Made by a program: the position numbers and the translations under genes. The notes beneath the pieces were generated by a model. It worked only from the letters and a program-made list of their open reading frames with translations. It did no database searches and was not told the DNA's origin. From positions 124,001 to 188,000 of the forward strand of contig NZ_FMCV01000002.1 of NCBI RefSeq assembly GCF_900091565.1: 64,000 nt of DNA, read 5' to 3'. This document shows, piece after piece, positions 8,590 through 16,939 of the stretch. Source of the stretch: Micromonospora marina. Its GTDB lineage: Bacteria > Actinomycetota > Actinomycetes > Mycobacteriales > Micromonosporaceae. Position 1 is the stretch's first letter, and the number at the start of each line of letters is the position of its first letter.

Positions 8590-11454
8590 ATGACGTCCGA
8601 GGCTCCGCACCGCCCCGGCCAGGAGCCGGGCGAGGTGTCGCCGGGCACCGGCGGACCGGTGCCGTACGGCGAACAGCCGGCGCAGCAGGACAACGGGTAC
8701 AACGGCGCACCCGACCTCGGTTGGGCACCGCCCCCGCCGGCCGGTCGGCCCGCGCAGCCGGCCCCGGCCTGGGCCGCGAACGACGACCAGCCGCCCGCGT
8801 GGGCCCCGCCCGCGGGTCAGCCGGTGACCGGGCGGGCGACCGCCCAGGTTCCGCAGCCCGCCTGGGGCGGCAACGACCAGGGCAACCCCGCCTGGGCCGG
8901 TTCCGGTGACCCCGCCTGGGGCAGCCAGGAGCAGTCCGGCCCGGACCGCGGCGCCGAGCAGGCGCCGCCCGCCTGGGCCGCCACGCCGCCGGGCAGCCCG
9001 GCCGAGCCGTCGCAGGCCCCCTGGGCCGCCGACCGGAACCGCCCCGGATGGGGCTCCGGCGAGCAGCCGGGCTGGTCGCCGTCCGGTGACCCGGCCGCCC
9101 GCGGCACCGGTTACGTGCCCGCACCGGCCACCGTGCCGAACGAGACCTGGGTGACGCCCGCCTCCGCGGACGACCCGAACCGCTCCGGTGGCTTCGCGCC
9201 CACCGGGGGGCAGCACGACGACGGCGCCGGTCGAGCCGGTGGCTGGGCCGCCGCCGGGCAGCCGGACGACCCGAACCGCTCCGGCGGCTGGACCCCGCGC
9301 GACGAGCAGCCCGCCGCGTCCGACGACCCGAACCGCTCGGGCGGCTGGAGCCCGCGGGAAAGCCAGCCGGCCTGGGCGCCGGGTCAGCAGACCGGCGCCA
9401 CCTGGCCGCCGGCCGACCCGCCCGCACGTGCCGCCGCCGCGGTCTCCGTGCCGGGCGCCGCCCGGCCGGACAACACCTGGTCCACTCCGGAGCAGTCCGA
9501 CCAGGACGGCCGGTCGGCCGAGGACAGTGGCGGCTGGCGGGCAACCGCTGGATCGCAGCACGACGAGGGACAGCGTTCCGGCGGCTGGCCCGCCGAGAAC
9601 CGGTCCGGTGGCTGGGACGAGCCGGCCCGCACCGAGGACCCGGACCGCGCCGGTGGCTGGGCCGCCGGGCGCGCCGTGAACCCCGCCGAGACTTCGCAGC
9701 CGGGCGGCTGGGAGCCGAACCAGGGCCGGCAGACCGGCGGCTGGGGTGACGGCGGCGCCGTACCGCAGCAGCGTGACGCCGGTGAGCAGGCCGGCGCCTG
9801 GAGCGGCGCGGCCTCCGTACCGCAGCAGCACGAGCCCGGGCGGCCGGCGGACGAGCCGGCGCAGCCCGCCCGGGGCGCCGCCGCCCCGGCGGAGGCCCGC
9901 GCGAGCGTGTCCGTGCCGGCGCCCGACGCACCCGCCGGCTGGAGCGGCAACCAGGACGAGCGCCCGGCGCCCGAGCCGTGGCCGCAGGCCGAGGCGTGGG
10001 GCCGGTCCGAGGACTCCGCCCCGGCCTACCAGCCCGCCCCCGCGCCGGGCATCTCCCCCGGCAACGCCGTGCCGCTTCCGGCACAGCAGCAGCGGGTGCC
10101 GGGCGCCGCGCTCGCCGCGTCGCCGCCCACCGACCACCCGGGGACCGAACCCCAGGGGTACGAGCCGGAGCGCGGCGACGGCGGCTGGGCCGCGTCCCGA
10201 CCCGAGGAGCCGCAGCCGCCTGCCGTTCCCGGACCGCGTACCTCCCCGGAGGGCGGCCCGGTCTCGGCGAGCGCGTCGGTCCCGGTGGCCAGCCGGGTCA
10301 CCCCGCCGTCCGACCAGCCGCTGCCGACCGGCGGCCCCACGCCGCAGCCCCGGGTGTACGGCCGGCCCGCCCGCCCGGAGCCCGAGGACGCCCCCGAACG
10401 GGACGAGCCCGGGTTCCCCGGCCAGGACGGGCCGCCCTTCCCCGGCCCGCAGTCGCGGCCCGACGACGCCGACGGCCCGCACGGGTACGCCGGCACCCCC
10501 TCCGCGCCGGCCGCGCCGCCGTCGTTCCCCGTCGGTGTGCCGTCCTTCATGGACCAGCCCGGTAACACCCGCCCCGCCAACGGCGTGCACCCGGGCGGCG
10601 GGCAGCCCGACGCCGCCCGTGACCCGTTCGGCGGCCCGCAGAGCCCGTACGGCGCTCCCGGCGGCCAGGACGCGTTCAGCGGACCGGGCGGCCGGCCGGA
10701 ACCGTACGGCGCACCGGGCAGCCAGCAGGCACCGTACGGCGCACCGGGCAGCCAGCAGGCACCGTTCGGCGCACCGGGCAGCCAGCCGGAACCGTTCGGT
10801 GGCCCCGGCGGCCAGCCGGAACCGTACGGCGGACCGGGCGGCCCCGGCGGGCAGCAGGATCCGTTCGGCGGGCCGGGCGGGCAGCAGGCACCGTTCGGCG
10901 GACCGGCCGGCCGGGCCGAGTCGTTCGGCGAGCCGGAACGGTTCGGCCCGCCCGCCGGGGGACGCGCCTCGGTCGCGGTACCCGGCCAGGGCCCGGCCGG
11001 TGGTGCGAACGCCTTCCCGCCGCCGCCCCAGCAGGCACCGCCGGCCTGGTCGCAGGACGGTCCCGGTGCCGAGCCGGAGCAGGGCCGCTTCGACGCGTTC
11101 AAGCCGGACACCGACGAGTCGCAGACCGAGGCGCCCCCGCCGAAGGTACGCAACGGCCGGGTGCTCGCCGCCGTGCTGATCGCAGCGGTGCTGATCCTCG
11201 CCGTACCGCTCGGCCTCCTGATGCTGCTCGGCAAGGTCGGCGACAAGTCGGCCGGATTCGACCCGGCGGTCGGCTCCTGCGTGAAGCAGTCCGGCACGAC
11301 CGCCGTGGACGCCGACTGCGGCGAACCGGGTGCGTTCAGCGTGGTGTCGAAGGTGGACAACAAGGACAAGTGCGCCGACCTGACGCAGCCCTCAATCTCG
11401 GTCGAGGGCGGCGGGACCACCCGGGTGCTCTGCCTGAAGCCCGCCGGCCAGTAG
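8590..11454 (+). CDS. Large Pro/Gly/Gln-rich single-pass membrane protein with C-terminal LppU-like domain
   Basis: I start at ATG 8590 (GGAGGAGGCG upstream), giving 954 residues. Residues 1-~840 are low complexity, with repeats of DDPNRSGGW type (three near residues 197-250) and five 30-bp-encoded GAPGSQQAPY units near residues 705-753. One transmembrane helix follows (VLAAVLIAAVLILAVPLGLL, ~857-878), then a compact extracytoplasmic domain with four Cys and a VGSCVK...DADCGEPGAFSVV pattern like the LppU/SCO3897 family. The disordered part would therefore be cytoplasmic and the folded domain outside. Function is unknown; Pro-rich cytoplasmic tails in actinomycetes often bind polar-growth or signalling proteins. 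The ORF extends upstream to 8446 but without a ribosome site. Confidence 0.8.
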   Translation: MTSEAPHRPGQEPGEVSPGTGGPVPYGEQPAQQDNGYNGAPDLGWAPPPPAGRPAQPAPAWAANDDQPPAWAPPAGQPVTGRATAQVPQPAWGGNDQGNPAWAGSGDPAWGSQEQSGPDRGAEQAPPAWAATPPGSPAEPSQAPWAADRNRPGWGSGEQPGWSPSGDPAARGTGYVPAPATVPNETWVTPASADDPNRSGGFAPTGGQHDDGAGRAGGWAAAGQPDDPNRSGGWTPRDEQPAASDDPNRSGGWSPRESQPAWAPGQQTGATWPPADPPARAAAAVSVPGAARPDNTWSTPEQSDQDGRSAEDSGGWRATAGSQHDEGQRSGGWPAENRSGGWDEPARTEDPDRAGGWAAGRAVNPAETSQPGGWEPNQGRQTGGWGDGGAVPQQRDAGEQAGAWSGAASVPQQHEPGRPADEPAQPARGAAAPAEARASVSVPAPDAPAGWSGNQDERPAPEPWPQAEAWGRSEDSAPAYQPAPAPGISPGNAVPLPAQQQRVPGAALAASPPTDHPGTEPQGYEPERGDGGWAASRPEEPQPPAVPGPRTSPEGGPVSASASVPVASRVTPPSDQPLPTGGPTPQPRVYGRPARPEPEDAPERDEPGFPGQDGPPFPGPQSRPDDADGPHGYAGTPSAPAAPPSFPVGVPSFMDQPGNTRPANGVHPGGGQPDAARDPFGGPQSPYGAPGGQDAFSGPGGRPEPYGAPGSQQAPYGAPGSQQAPFGAPGSQPEPFGGPGGQPEPYGGPGGPGGQQDPFGGPGGQQAPFGGPAGRAESFGEPERFGPPAGGRASVAVPGQGPAGGANAFPPPPQQAPPAWSQDGPGAEPEQGRFDAFKPDTDESQTEAPPPKVRNGRVLAAVLIAAVLILAVPLGLLMLLGKVGDKSAGFDPAVGSCVKQSGTTAVDADCGEPGAFSVVSKVDNKDKCADLTQPSISVEGGGTTRVLCLKPAGQ
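10701..10850. repeat. Five 30-bp tandem repeats inside the LppU-like gene
   Basis: The unit at 10701-10730 is repeated exactly at 10731-10760 and with growing divergence up to 10850. It encodes PYGAPGSQQA-type decapeptides. The in-frame length means copy number can vary without breaking the gene. Confidence 0.85.
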
Positions 11455-11464
11455 ACGCACGTAC

Positions 11465-11500
11465 GCGGAGCGCTCATCCCTCGCGGGGTGGGCGCTCCGC
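11465..11500 (+). terminator. Strong GC hairpin after the LppU-like gene
   Basis: GCGGAGCGC pairs with GCGCTCCGC, extended by G-U and C-G pairs to a 16-bp stem with a TCGC tetraloop. No T-run follows, as is common in high-GC actinomycetes. Confidence 0.7.
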
Positions 11501-11572
11501 GCCGTTGCGGTGTGCGTCTGTTCACCAGGGGATCGCCGGAAGCCCGCCGGGCCGGTGCGGCACGATGGGGGC

Positions 11573-13405
11573 ATGAGCGCACGTGTACGGGCACCGGAAC
11601 TACGGGGTCGGGCCTGGCTGAACACCGGCGGCAGGGCCGTCACGCTGGCCGACCTGCGAGGCAAGATCCTACTGCTCGACTTCTGGACGTTCTGCTGTAT
11701 CAACTGCCTGCACGTGCTCGACGAGCTGCGCCCGCTCGAAGACAAGTACGGCGACGTCCTGGTCGTGATCGGCGTGCACTCGCCGAAGTTCGAGCACGAG
11801 AAGGACCCGGCGGCGCTGGCCGCTGCCGTCGAGCGGTACGGCGTGCACCACCCGGTGCTCGACGACGCCGAGATGGACATGTGGCAGCAGTACGCGGCCA
11901 AGGCGTGGCCGACGCTCGCCGTGGTCGACCCCGAGGGGTACGTGGTCGCCACCATGGCCGGCGAGGGGCACGCCGAAGGGCTGTCGCGGCTGATCGACGA
12001 GTTGATCGCCACCCACGAGGCGAAGGGCACGCTGCACCGGGGCGAGGGCCCGTACGTGCCGCCGTCCGAGCCGGACACCGCCCTGCGGTTCCCCGGCAAG
12101 GCCGTCCCGCTCGACGGCGGGAACCTGCTGGTCAGCGACTCGGCCCGGCATTCCCTGGTCGAGCTGGCCGCCGACGGCGAGACGGTGGTCCGCCGCATCG
12201 GCGCCGGTTCCCGGGGCCGCACCGACGGCCCGGCCTCGGCCGCCACGTTCGCCGAGCCGCAGGGGCTCTGCCTGCTGCCGCCGCACGTGGCGGAGGTGGC
12301 CGGTTACGACGTGGTCGTCGCGGACACGGTCAACCACCTGCTGCGCGGCGTACGGCTGTCCTCCGGCGAGGTGGTCACCGTGGCCGGCACCGGGCGGCAG
12401 TGGCGCTCGGCCGTCGACGACCACGCGCACGACGCCCGCGCCGTCGACATCTCCTCCCCGTGGGACGTGGCCTGGTACGACGACCGGGTGGTCGTGGCGA
12501 TGGCCGGTATCCACCAGCTCTGGTGGTTCGACCCGATCAAGCGGACCGCCGGCATGTACGCCGGGACCACCGTCGAGGCGCTGCGCGACGGCCCGCTGCC
12601 GGACGTGTGGATGGCCCAGCCGTCCGGGTTGTCGGTCTCGGCCGACGGTGCCCGCCTCTGGGTGGCCGACAGCGAGACCAGCGCGATCCGGTGGGTCGAG
12701 AGCGGTGAGATGCACACCGCCGTCGGTCAGGGCCTGTTCGACTTCGGGCACGTCGACGGCCCGGCCGACCAGGCGTTGCTCCAGCACCCGCTGGGGGTGT
12801 GCGCGCTGCCCGACGGCTCGGTGCTGATCGCTGACACGTACAACGGGGCGGTGCGCCGCTTCGATCCGGAGACCGGGCAGGTCGGCACCGTGGCGGACGG
12901 GCTGGCCGAGCCGAGCGACCTGGTGCTCACCGGCGAGGGCGATGTCCTCGTGGTGGAGTCGGCCGCGCACCGGCTGACCCGGCTGGCGCCGGGCGCGCTG
13001 ACGTCGGCCGGCGCGAACACGGTGGACGGCCCGCGGCACCGGTTGGAACGCAAGCCGACCGATGTGGCGGCCGGGGAGCTGACGCTCGAAGTGATCTTCA
13101 CGCCGGCGCCGGGGCAGAAGCTCGACGAGACGTACGGGCCGTCGACCCGGCTCGTGGTCTCGGCGTCCCCGCCGGAGCTGCTGGTCGAGGGCGCCGGCAC
13201 GACCACCGACCTGTCCCGCAGGCTGGTGGTCAACGGCGACGTGGCGCAGGGGGTGCTCCAGGTGACCGCCCAGGCGGCGACCTGCGACGCCGACGTGGAG
13301 CACGCGGCCTGCCACCTGACCCGGCAGGACTGGGGCGTGCCGGTCCGGGTGGTCACCGGCGGCGCGACCCGCGTACCGCTGGTCCTGCGCGGGATGGACG
13401 CCTGA
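11573..13405 (+). CDS. Thioredoxin-domain NHL-repeat protein (NHLRC2-like)
   Basis: The 610-residue protein starts with a thioredoxin/TlpA-like fold whose active-site region reads WTFCCINCLH (residues ~36-45), i.e. a CCINC motif instead of CxxC. After ~150 residues an NHL beta-propeller follows, with repeated segments such as PSGLSVSADGARLWVADSE and PLGVCALPDGSVLIADTYNG. A C-terminal beta-rich domain (~residues 500-610) contains two further Cys. The layout matches NHLRC2-type proteins, whose substrates are not established. There is no signal peptide, so it should be cytoplasmic. Start ATG chosen from the first in-frame Met of the thioredoxin fold; an upstream GTG at 11510 has no support. Confidence 0.88.
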   Translation: MSARVRAPELRGRAWLNTGGRAVTLADLRGKILLLDFWTFCCINCLHVLDELRPLEDKYGDVLVVIGVHSPKFEHEKDPAALAAAVERYGVHHPVLDDAEMDMWQQYAAKAWPTLAVVDPEGYVVATMAGEGHAEGLSRLIDELIATHEAKGTLHRGEGPYVPPSEPDTALRFPGKAVPLDGGNLLVSDSARHSLVELAADGETVVRRIGAGSRGRTDGPASAATFAEPQGLCLLPPHVAEVAGYDVVVADTVNHLLRGVRLSSGEVVTVAGTGRQWRSAVDDHAHDARAVDISSPWDVAWYDDRVVVAMAGIHQLWWFDPIKRTAGMYAGTTVEALRDGPLPDVWMAQPSGLSVSADGARLWVADSETSAIRWVESGEMHTAVGQGLFDFGHVDGPADQALLQHPLGVCALPDGSVLIADTYNGAVRRFDPETGQVGTVADGLAEPSDLVLTGEGDVLVVESAAHRLTRLAPGALTSAGANTVDGPRHRLERKPTDVAAGELTLEVIFTPAPGQKLDETYGPSTRLVVSASPPELLVEGAGTTTDLSRRLVVNGDVAQGVLQVTAQAATCDADVEHAACHLTRQDWGVPVRVVTGGATRVPLVLRGMDA

Positions 13406-13413
13406 CGGTGCGT

Positions 13414-13465
13414 GTTAAGAAGGGCCCCTTCCTCTACCGGAGGCGTTAAGAGGGGGCCCTTCCTT
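13414..13465. repeat. 52-bp intergenic repeat, copy 1
   Basis: Two imperfect direct halves, GTTAAGAAGGGCCCCTTCCT and GTTAAGAGGGGGCCCTTCCT, flank the spacer CTACCGGAGGC; each half holds a self-complementary AAGGGGCCCTT-type core. The element fills the space between convergent genes: it begins 8 bases after the NHL-thioredoxin stop and its last base is the first base of the pxpA stop codon (read on the plus strand). It matches the copy at 35070-35121 at 48 of 52 positions. Confidence 0.9.
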
Positions 13466-14214
13466 CACGCGAACGGAGTGGGTGTGACCCCCGCGTCGAT
13501 GAGCGCGGCCCGCACGAGTTCCGCGCACCGCACCGCGCCCGGGGTGTCACCGTGCAGGCAGATCGACTCGACCGGGGCGGGGATCACCGTCCCGTCCACG
13601 GCGACCAGCGTCCGCTCGACGGCCATCCGTACCGCCCGGACGGCCACCTGTTCCGGGTCGGTCACCAACGCGTCCGGTGAGCTGCGCGGCACCAGCGTGC
13701 CGTTGGGGAGGTAGTTGCGGTCGGCGAACCCCTCGGCCACCACCCGCAGGCCGGCACCGGCCGCGAGCTGGGCCAGCACGGTGCCGGGCTGGCAGAGCAC
13801 CGGCAGCTCGTGGTCGTATCCGCTGATCGCCGCCACCAGCGCGGCGGCCTGCGATTCGTCGCGGGCCGCCGCGTGGTAGAGCGCACCGTGCGGTTTGAGG
13901 TAGCGGACCCGGGTGCGGTACAGGCGGCAGAACGCGTCGAGCGCCCCGAGCTGGTAGATCGTCTCGTCGCGCAGCTCGGCGAAGTCGTACGCGATGTGCC
14001 GCCGGCCGAAGCCGGCGAGGTCCCGGTAGCCGACCTGCGCGCCCACGGCCACGCCGCGTTCGGCGGCGCCGGCGCAGACCCGGTGCATGGTGGCCGCGTC
14101 GCCGGCGTGGAAGCCGCAGGCGACGTTCGCGGAGCTGATCAGGTCGAGCAGGGCGTGGTCGTCGCCCAGCCGCCAGCTTCCGAATCCCTCGCCCAGGTCA
14201 GCGTTGAGGTCCAT
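13465..14214 (-). CDS. pxpA: 5-oxoprolinase subunit A (LamB/YcsF family)
   Basis: The 249-residue protein opens with MDLNADLGEGFG and has the LamB/YcsF hallmarks SANVACGFHAGD and KPHGALYH. With PxpB and PxpC it forms the ATP-dependent 5-oxoprolinase that converts 5-oxo-L-proline to glutamate, clearing this damaged metabolite from the cytoplasm. It is the last gene of pxpB-pxpC-pxpA; its start lies 17 bases inside the end of pxpC, so translation is probably coupled. Confidence 0.95.
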   Translation of the reverse strand: MDLNADLGEGFGSWRLGDDHALLDLISSANVACGFHAGDAATMHRVCAGAAERGVAVGAQVGYRDLAGFGRRHIAYDFAELRDETIYQLGALDAFCRLYRTRVRYLKPHGALYHAAARDESQAAALVAAISGYDHELPVLCQPGTVLAQLAAGAGLRVVAEGFADRNYLPNGTLVPRSSPDALVTDPEQVAVRAVRMAVERTLVAVDGTVIPAPVESICLHGDTPGAVRCAELVRAALIDAGVTPTPFA

Positions 14215-15061
14215 GGAACGTCACCGTAGTGCCTGGCCGGGCCTGGGCGAGCGCTGTCACGTCGTCCACCACCCCGATGACCGGGTACCCGCCGGTGGTG
14301 GGGTGGTCGGCCAGGAACACCAGCGGCCGGCCGTCCGGCGGCACCTGCACCGCGCCGAGCACCAGGCCCTCGCTGGGCAGTTCGCCGGCCACCGCGCGGG
14401 TCACCGCCGCGCCGGCCAGCCGCGCGCCGACCCGGTTGCTGTCCGGGCTCACCGTGTACGCGCCGTGGCACAGCAGGTCCGGTGCCTCGGGGGTGAACCA
14501 GTCCTGCCGGGGGCCGGGGCGCACGGTGAGCCGAAGTTCGTCCGGGAGCGGTCGCATGACGGCGAGGTCGACCGGGGCGGGTGGGCCGGCCGGGGTGCCG
14601 AGGGGCAGCCGGTCGCCGTCGCGCAGTGGCGGCGGTCCGAGGCCGGAGAGCGTGTCGGTGGCGCGGCTGCCGAGCACCGGCTCGACGGCGATCCCGCCGC
14701 TGACCGCGAGCCAGGTCCGCACCCCGGCGCGGGCCGGTCCGACGCGCAGCACCGCCCCGGCGGGCAGCGCCAGCGGCCGTCCCACGTCCCCCGGGCGGCT
14801 CTGCGCGGTCCCGGCCCGCCAGAGCACGTCGGCCGGGGCGCCGGTGAGGGCGACAGCCACCGCCCGGGTGACGCGCAGTACGCAGCCGGTCATGGTGATC
14901 TCCAGCCCGGCGGCGCGCTCGTCGTTGCCGACGAGCCGGTTGGCCAGGCGCAGGGCGGCCGGGTCGAGGGCGCCGGAGCGGGGTACGCCGAGGTGCGCCC
15001 ACCCGGGCCGGCCCTGGTCCTGGACGGTGGTGAGCGCCCCGGCCCGCAGGACCTCGATCAC
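14198..15061 (-). CDS. pxpC: 5-oxoprolinase subunit C (biotin-dependent carboxyltransferase family, KipA-like)
   Basis: The GTG start at 15061 overlaps the pxpB stop in a GTGA arrangement; product 287 residues. The start IEVLRAGALTTVQDQGRPG and the internal GVPRSGALDPAALRLANRLVGN are diagnostic of the PxpC/KipA family, as is the C-terminal DHPTTGGYPVIGVV. PxpC and PxpB form the ATP-using part of 5-oxoprolinase. The larger frame extending to 15604 is a shadow of pxpB. Confidence 0.95.
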   Translation of the reverse strand: MIEVLRAGALTTVQDQGRPGWAHLGVPRSGALDPAALRLANRLVGNDERAAGLEITMTGCVLRVTRAVAVALTGAPADVLWRAGTAQSRPGDVGRPLALPAGAVLRVGPARAGVRTWLAVSGGIAVEPVLGSRATDTLSGLGPPPLRDGDRLPLGTPAGPPAPVDLAVMRPLPDELRLTVRPGPRQDWFTPEAPDLLCHGAYTVSPDSNRVGARLAGAAVTRAVAGELPSEGLVLGAVQVPPDGRPLVFLADHPTTGGYPVIGVVDDVTALAQARPGTTVTFHGPQR

Positions 15062-15672
15062 GGCGCGTCGACCAGCCGGACGCGGGTGCCGGGGGTGAGC
15101 CGGGCGGGCGGGTCGGCGTGCACGTCGAACAGTGGCAGGTCGGTTCGGCCGACGAGCAGCCAGCCACCGGGTGACGCGGTGGGGTAGATGCCCGCGTACG
15201 GGCCGGCGAGCGCGACCGAGCCGGCCGGCACCCGGGTACGCGGCGTGGCGAGCCGGGGCACCGACAGCTCGGGCGGCAGCCCGGTCAGGTACGCGAACCC
15301 GGGCGCGAACCCGCAGAACGCGACCCGGAACTCGGTGCGCCGCAGCCGGTCGACGACTGCGGGAACGTCGACGTGCCAGTGGTCGGCGACCAGCGGAAGG
15401 TCGGCACCGTCGTACACGACGGGCACCCGGGTCTCGCCGCCGGTCGTGCCGGACGTGGTGGTCCGGGGGCGCCAGCGGGCGAGCCGCGCGGCGGCCGCGT
15501 CGGGGTCCGGTACGCCGTCGAGCAGCACGGTGACCGCGCCGGGGACGATCTCGGTGGCGGTCAGCTCGCCCGCCTCGCGCCGGTGCCACAGTTCGGCCCG
15601 CCACGCCTGTGCCTGCTCCGGGTCGTCGCAGTCGAGCAGCAGGGCGTGTGCCCCGACCGGCCGGATCCGCAT
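15058..15672 (-). CDS. pxpB: 5-oxoprolinase subunit B (KipI family)
   Basis: I choose the ATG at 15672 because AAAGGA lies at proper spacing; the frame extends to 15708 without support. The 204-residue protein shows the KipI/PxpB core FCGFAPGFAYLTGLP and the segment TRVPAGSVALAGPYAGIYP. First gene of the pxpBCA operon. It is transcribed divergently from the HlyIII gene across only 75 bases. Confidence 0.95.
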   Translation of the reverse strand: MRIRPVGAHALLLDCDDPEQAQAWRAELWHRREAGELTATEIVPGAVTVLLDGVPDPDAAAARLARWRPRTTTSGTTGGETRVPVVYDGADLPLVADHWHVDVPAVVDRLRRTEFRVAFCGFAPGFAYLTGLPPELSVPRLATPRTRVPAGSVALAGPYAGIYPTASPGGWLLVGRTDLPLFDVHADPPARLTPGTRVRLVDAP

Positions 15673-15713
15673 CCGGTCATCCTTTCGCCGGCTGACGTGA
15701 CGGTCCACACTAC

Positions 15714-15742
15714 TTCCAAGTAACCTACGGCGTCGTAACCTA
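15714..15742 (+). promoter_or_regulatory. Candidate promoter giving a leaderless HlyIII transcript
   Basis: TTCCAA (15714-15719) and TAACCT (15736-15741) are 16 bases apart, and the GTG start of the HlyIII gene is only 7 bases after the second box, where transcription would begin. TAACCTA also occurs at 15721-15727, making two copies of GTAACCTA 15 bases apart that could equally be operator half-sites for the divergent pxp operon. Confidence 0.4.
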
Positions 15743-15747
15743 TTGAG

Positions 15748-16425
15748 GTGACGACCTCCGCACCGTTCCGGCTCCGGCCGGCCGACATCGGGAAGCCGCG
15801 CATGCGCGGCTGGCTACACGCGTACGCGTTCTTCGCCGCTCTCGTCTGCGGCATCGTGCTGTGTTCGATCGCCGCCAGTCGTCCCGGCTGGGCTCCGCTG
15901 GTGAGCTGCCTGATCTACAGCTTCACCGTGTGCGGGCTGTTCGGCACCAGCGCGCTCTACCACCGGCGGGTCTGGTCCGAACGCGGCTATCAGATCATGC
16001 GCCGGATGGACCACTCGATGATCTTCGTGTTCATCGCCGGTACCTACACACCGTTCTGCGCCCTCCTGCTGGACGACCGGCAGGCCACGATCATGCTGAG
16101 CCTGGTCTGGGGCGGCGCGATCGCGGGCGTGGCGGTCAAGTTGATCTGGCCGCACGCGCCACGCTGGGTCTCCGCCCCGCTCTACCTGGCGCTCGGCTGG
16201 GTCGCGGTGGCCATGCTGCCGCAGATCCTGCACGCCGGTGGCGTCACCGCGCTGGTGCTGCTGAGTGTGGGCGGCGCGATCTACAGCGTGGGCGCGGTGT
16301 TCTACGCGCTGCGCCGGCCGAACCCGTGGCCCACCGTCTTCGGGCACCACGAGTTCTTCCACGCCTGCACGCTCGTCGCCGCGATCTGCCACCACATCGC
16401 GATCTACTTCGCGTTGTTCGCCTGA
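15748..16425 (+). CDS. Hemolysin III family (HlyIII/PAQR) membrane protein
   Basis: The 225-residue protein has seven predicted hydrophobic segments. Conserved HlyIII residues are present: SALYHR early on, MDHSMIFVFIAGTYTPF in the middle, and the C-terminal HEFFHACTLVAAICHH, whose His residues bind zinc in related PAQR proteins. Despite the name, bacterial members are not proven toxins; zinc-dependent hydrolase activity on membrane lipids is a possibility from the wider superfamily. Start GTG at 15748 has no ribosome binding site, which fits a leaderless message. Confidence 0.9.
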   Translation: MTTSAPFRLRPADIGKPRMRGWLHAYAFFAALVCGIVLCSIAASRPGWAPLVSCLIYSFTVCGLFGTSALYHRRVWSERGYQIMRRMDHSMIFVFIAGTYTPFCALLLDDRQATIMLSLVWGGAIAGVAVKLIWPHAPRWVSAPLYLALGWVAVAMLPQILHAGGVTALVLLSVGGAIYSVGAVFYALRRPNPWPTVFGHHEFFHACTLVAAICHHIAIYFALFA

Positions 16426-16490
16426 GCCGCGACGGCCGCACCGGCCGCGCCGCACCTCGGACCGCGTCGCGCCGGACCCCGGAGATGCGC

Positions 16491-16518
16491 GAGGGCCCCG
16501 CGCCGTTGCGGGGCCCTC
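16491..16518. terminator. Bidirectional hairpin between convergent genes
   Basis: GAGGGCCCCGC pairs perfectly with GCGGGGCCCTC around GCCGTT. It sits between the HlyIII stop (16425) and the stop of the minus-strand DUF6458 gene (16532), so it can serve both. Confidence 0.8.
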
Positions 16519-16531
16519 GGGTCCTCGGGGG

Positions 16532-16822
16532 TCAGGCCGGGTAGCCCGAGCCCGGGCGGCGCACCTCGCGGTACTCCTCGCGCACGACGCGGTCGTCGCG
16601 CACCGGCACCACCGGCTCGGCAACCACCTGCTCGCGCACCGGGGCGGCCACGACCCGGCGACGGCTGTTCCAGAAGTAGAGCGTGGTGAGCAGGCCGGCG
16701 ACACCGGCGAGCATGAGCACCCAGCCCACCACGTCGAGGTTCAGCCATCCCAGGTTGGTGTCGACGGCGAACGCGAAGATCGCGCCGAGCGCGATGAGGA
16801 AAATGCTGGCACCGATGCCCAT
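16532..16822 (-). CDS. DUF6458-family small membrane protein (copy 1)
   Basis: ATG 16822 is preceded by AAGGAGG at 7 bases; the longer frame to 16921 is not needed. The 96-residue protein starts MGIGASIFLIALGAIFAFAV, has two transmembrane helices (residues ~4-22 and ~31-50), and ends in a charged, Val/Arg/Glu-rich tail. I recognise this as the DUF6458 family, of unknown function. A paralogue with near-identical N-terminal helices lies 2.1 kb downstream at 18907-19176. Confidence 0.85.
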   Translation of the reverse strand: MGIGASIFLIALGAIFAFAVDTNLGWLNLDVVGWVLMLAGVAGLLTTLYFWNSRRRVVAAPVREQVVAEPVVPVRDDRVVREEYREVRRPGSGYPA

Positions 16823-16939
16823 GACGTCGCCTCCTTGGCGTCCTGCTGGCGTTTCCTGCCCGCCGCGGCCATGGATGAGGTAGCGGCACCCATCGACATA
16901 CCCAGGCGCTTTGATCGCCAATCAGGCAAGCTGGGCGGC

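Noticed and set aside
8015..10590. Two long minus-strand ORFs (689 and 777 codons) opposite the LppU-like gene
   Set aside because: Arg/Pro/Gly-rich shadow frames typical of high-GC DNA; no start signals or domains.
10701..10850. 30-bp repeats considered as a mobile or regulatory repeat
   Set aside because: They are in frame, encode decapeptides and diverge gradually, as expected for coding slippage.
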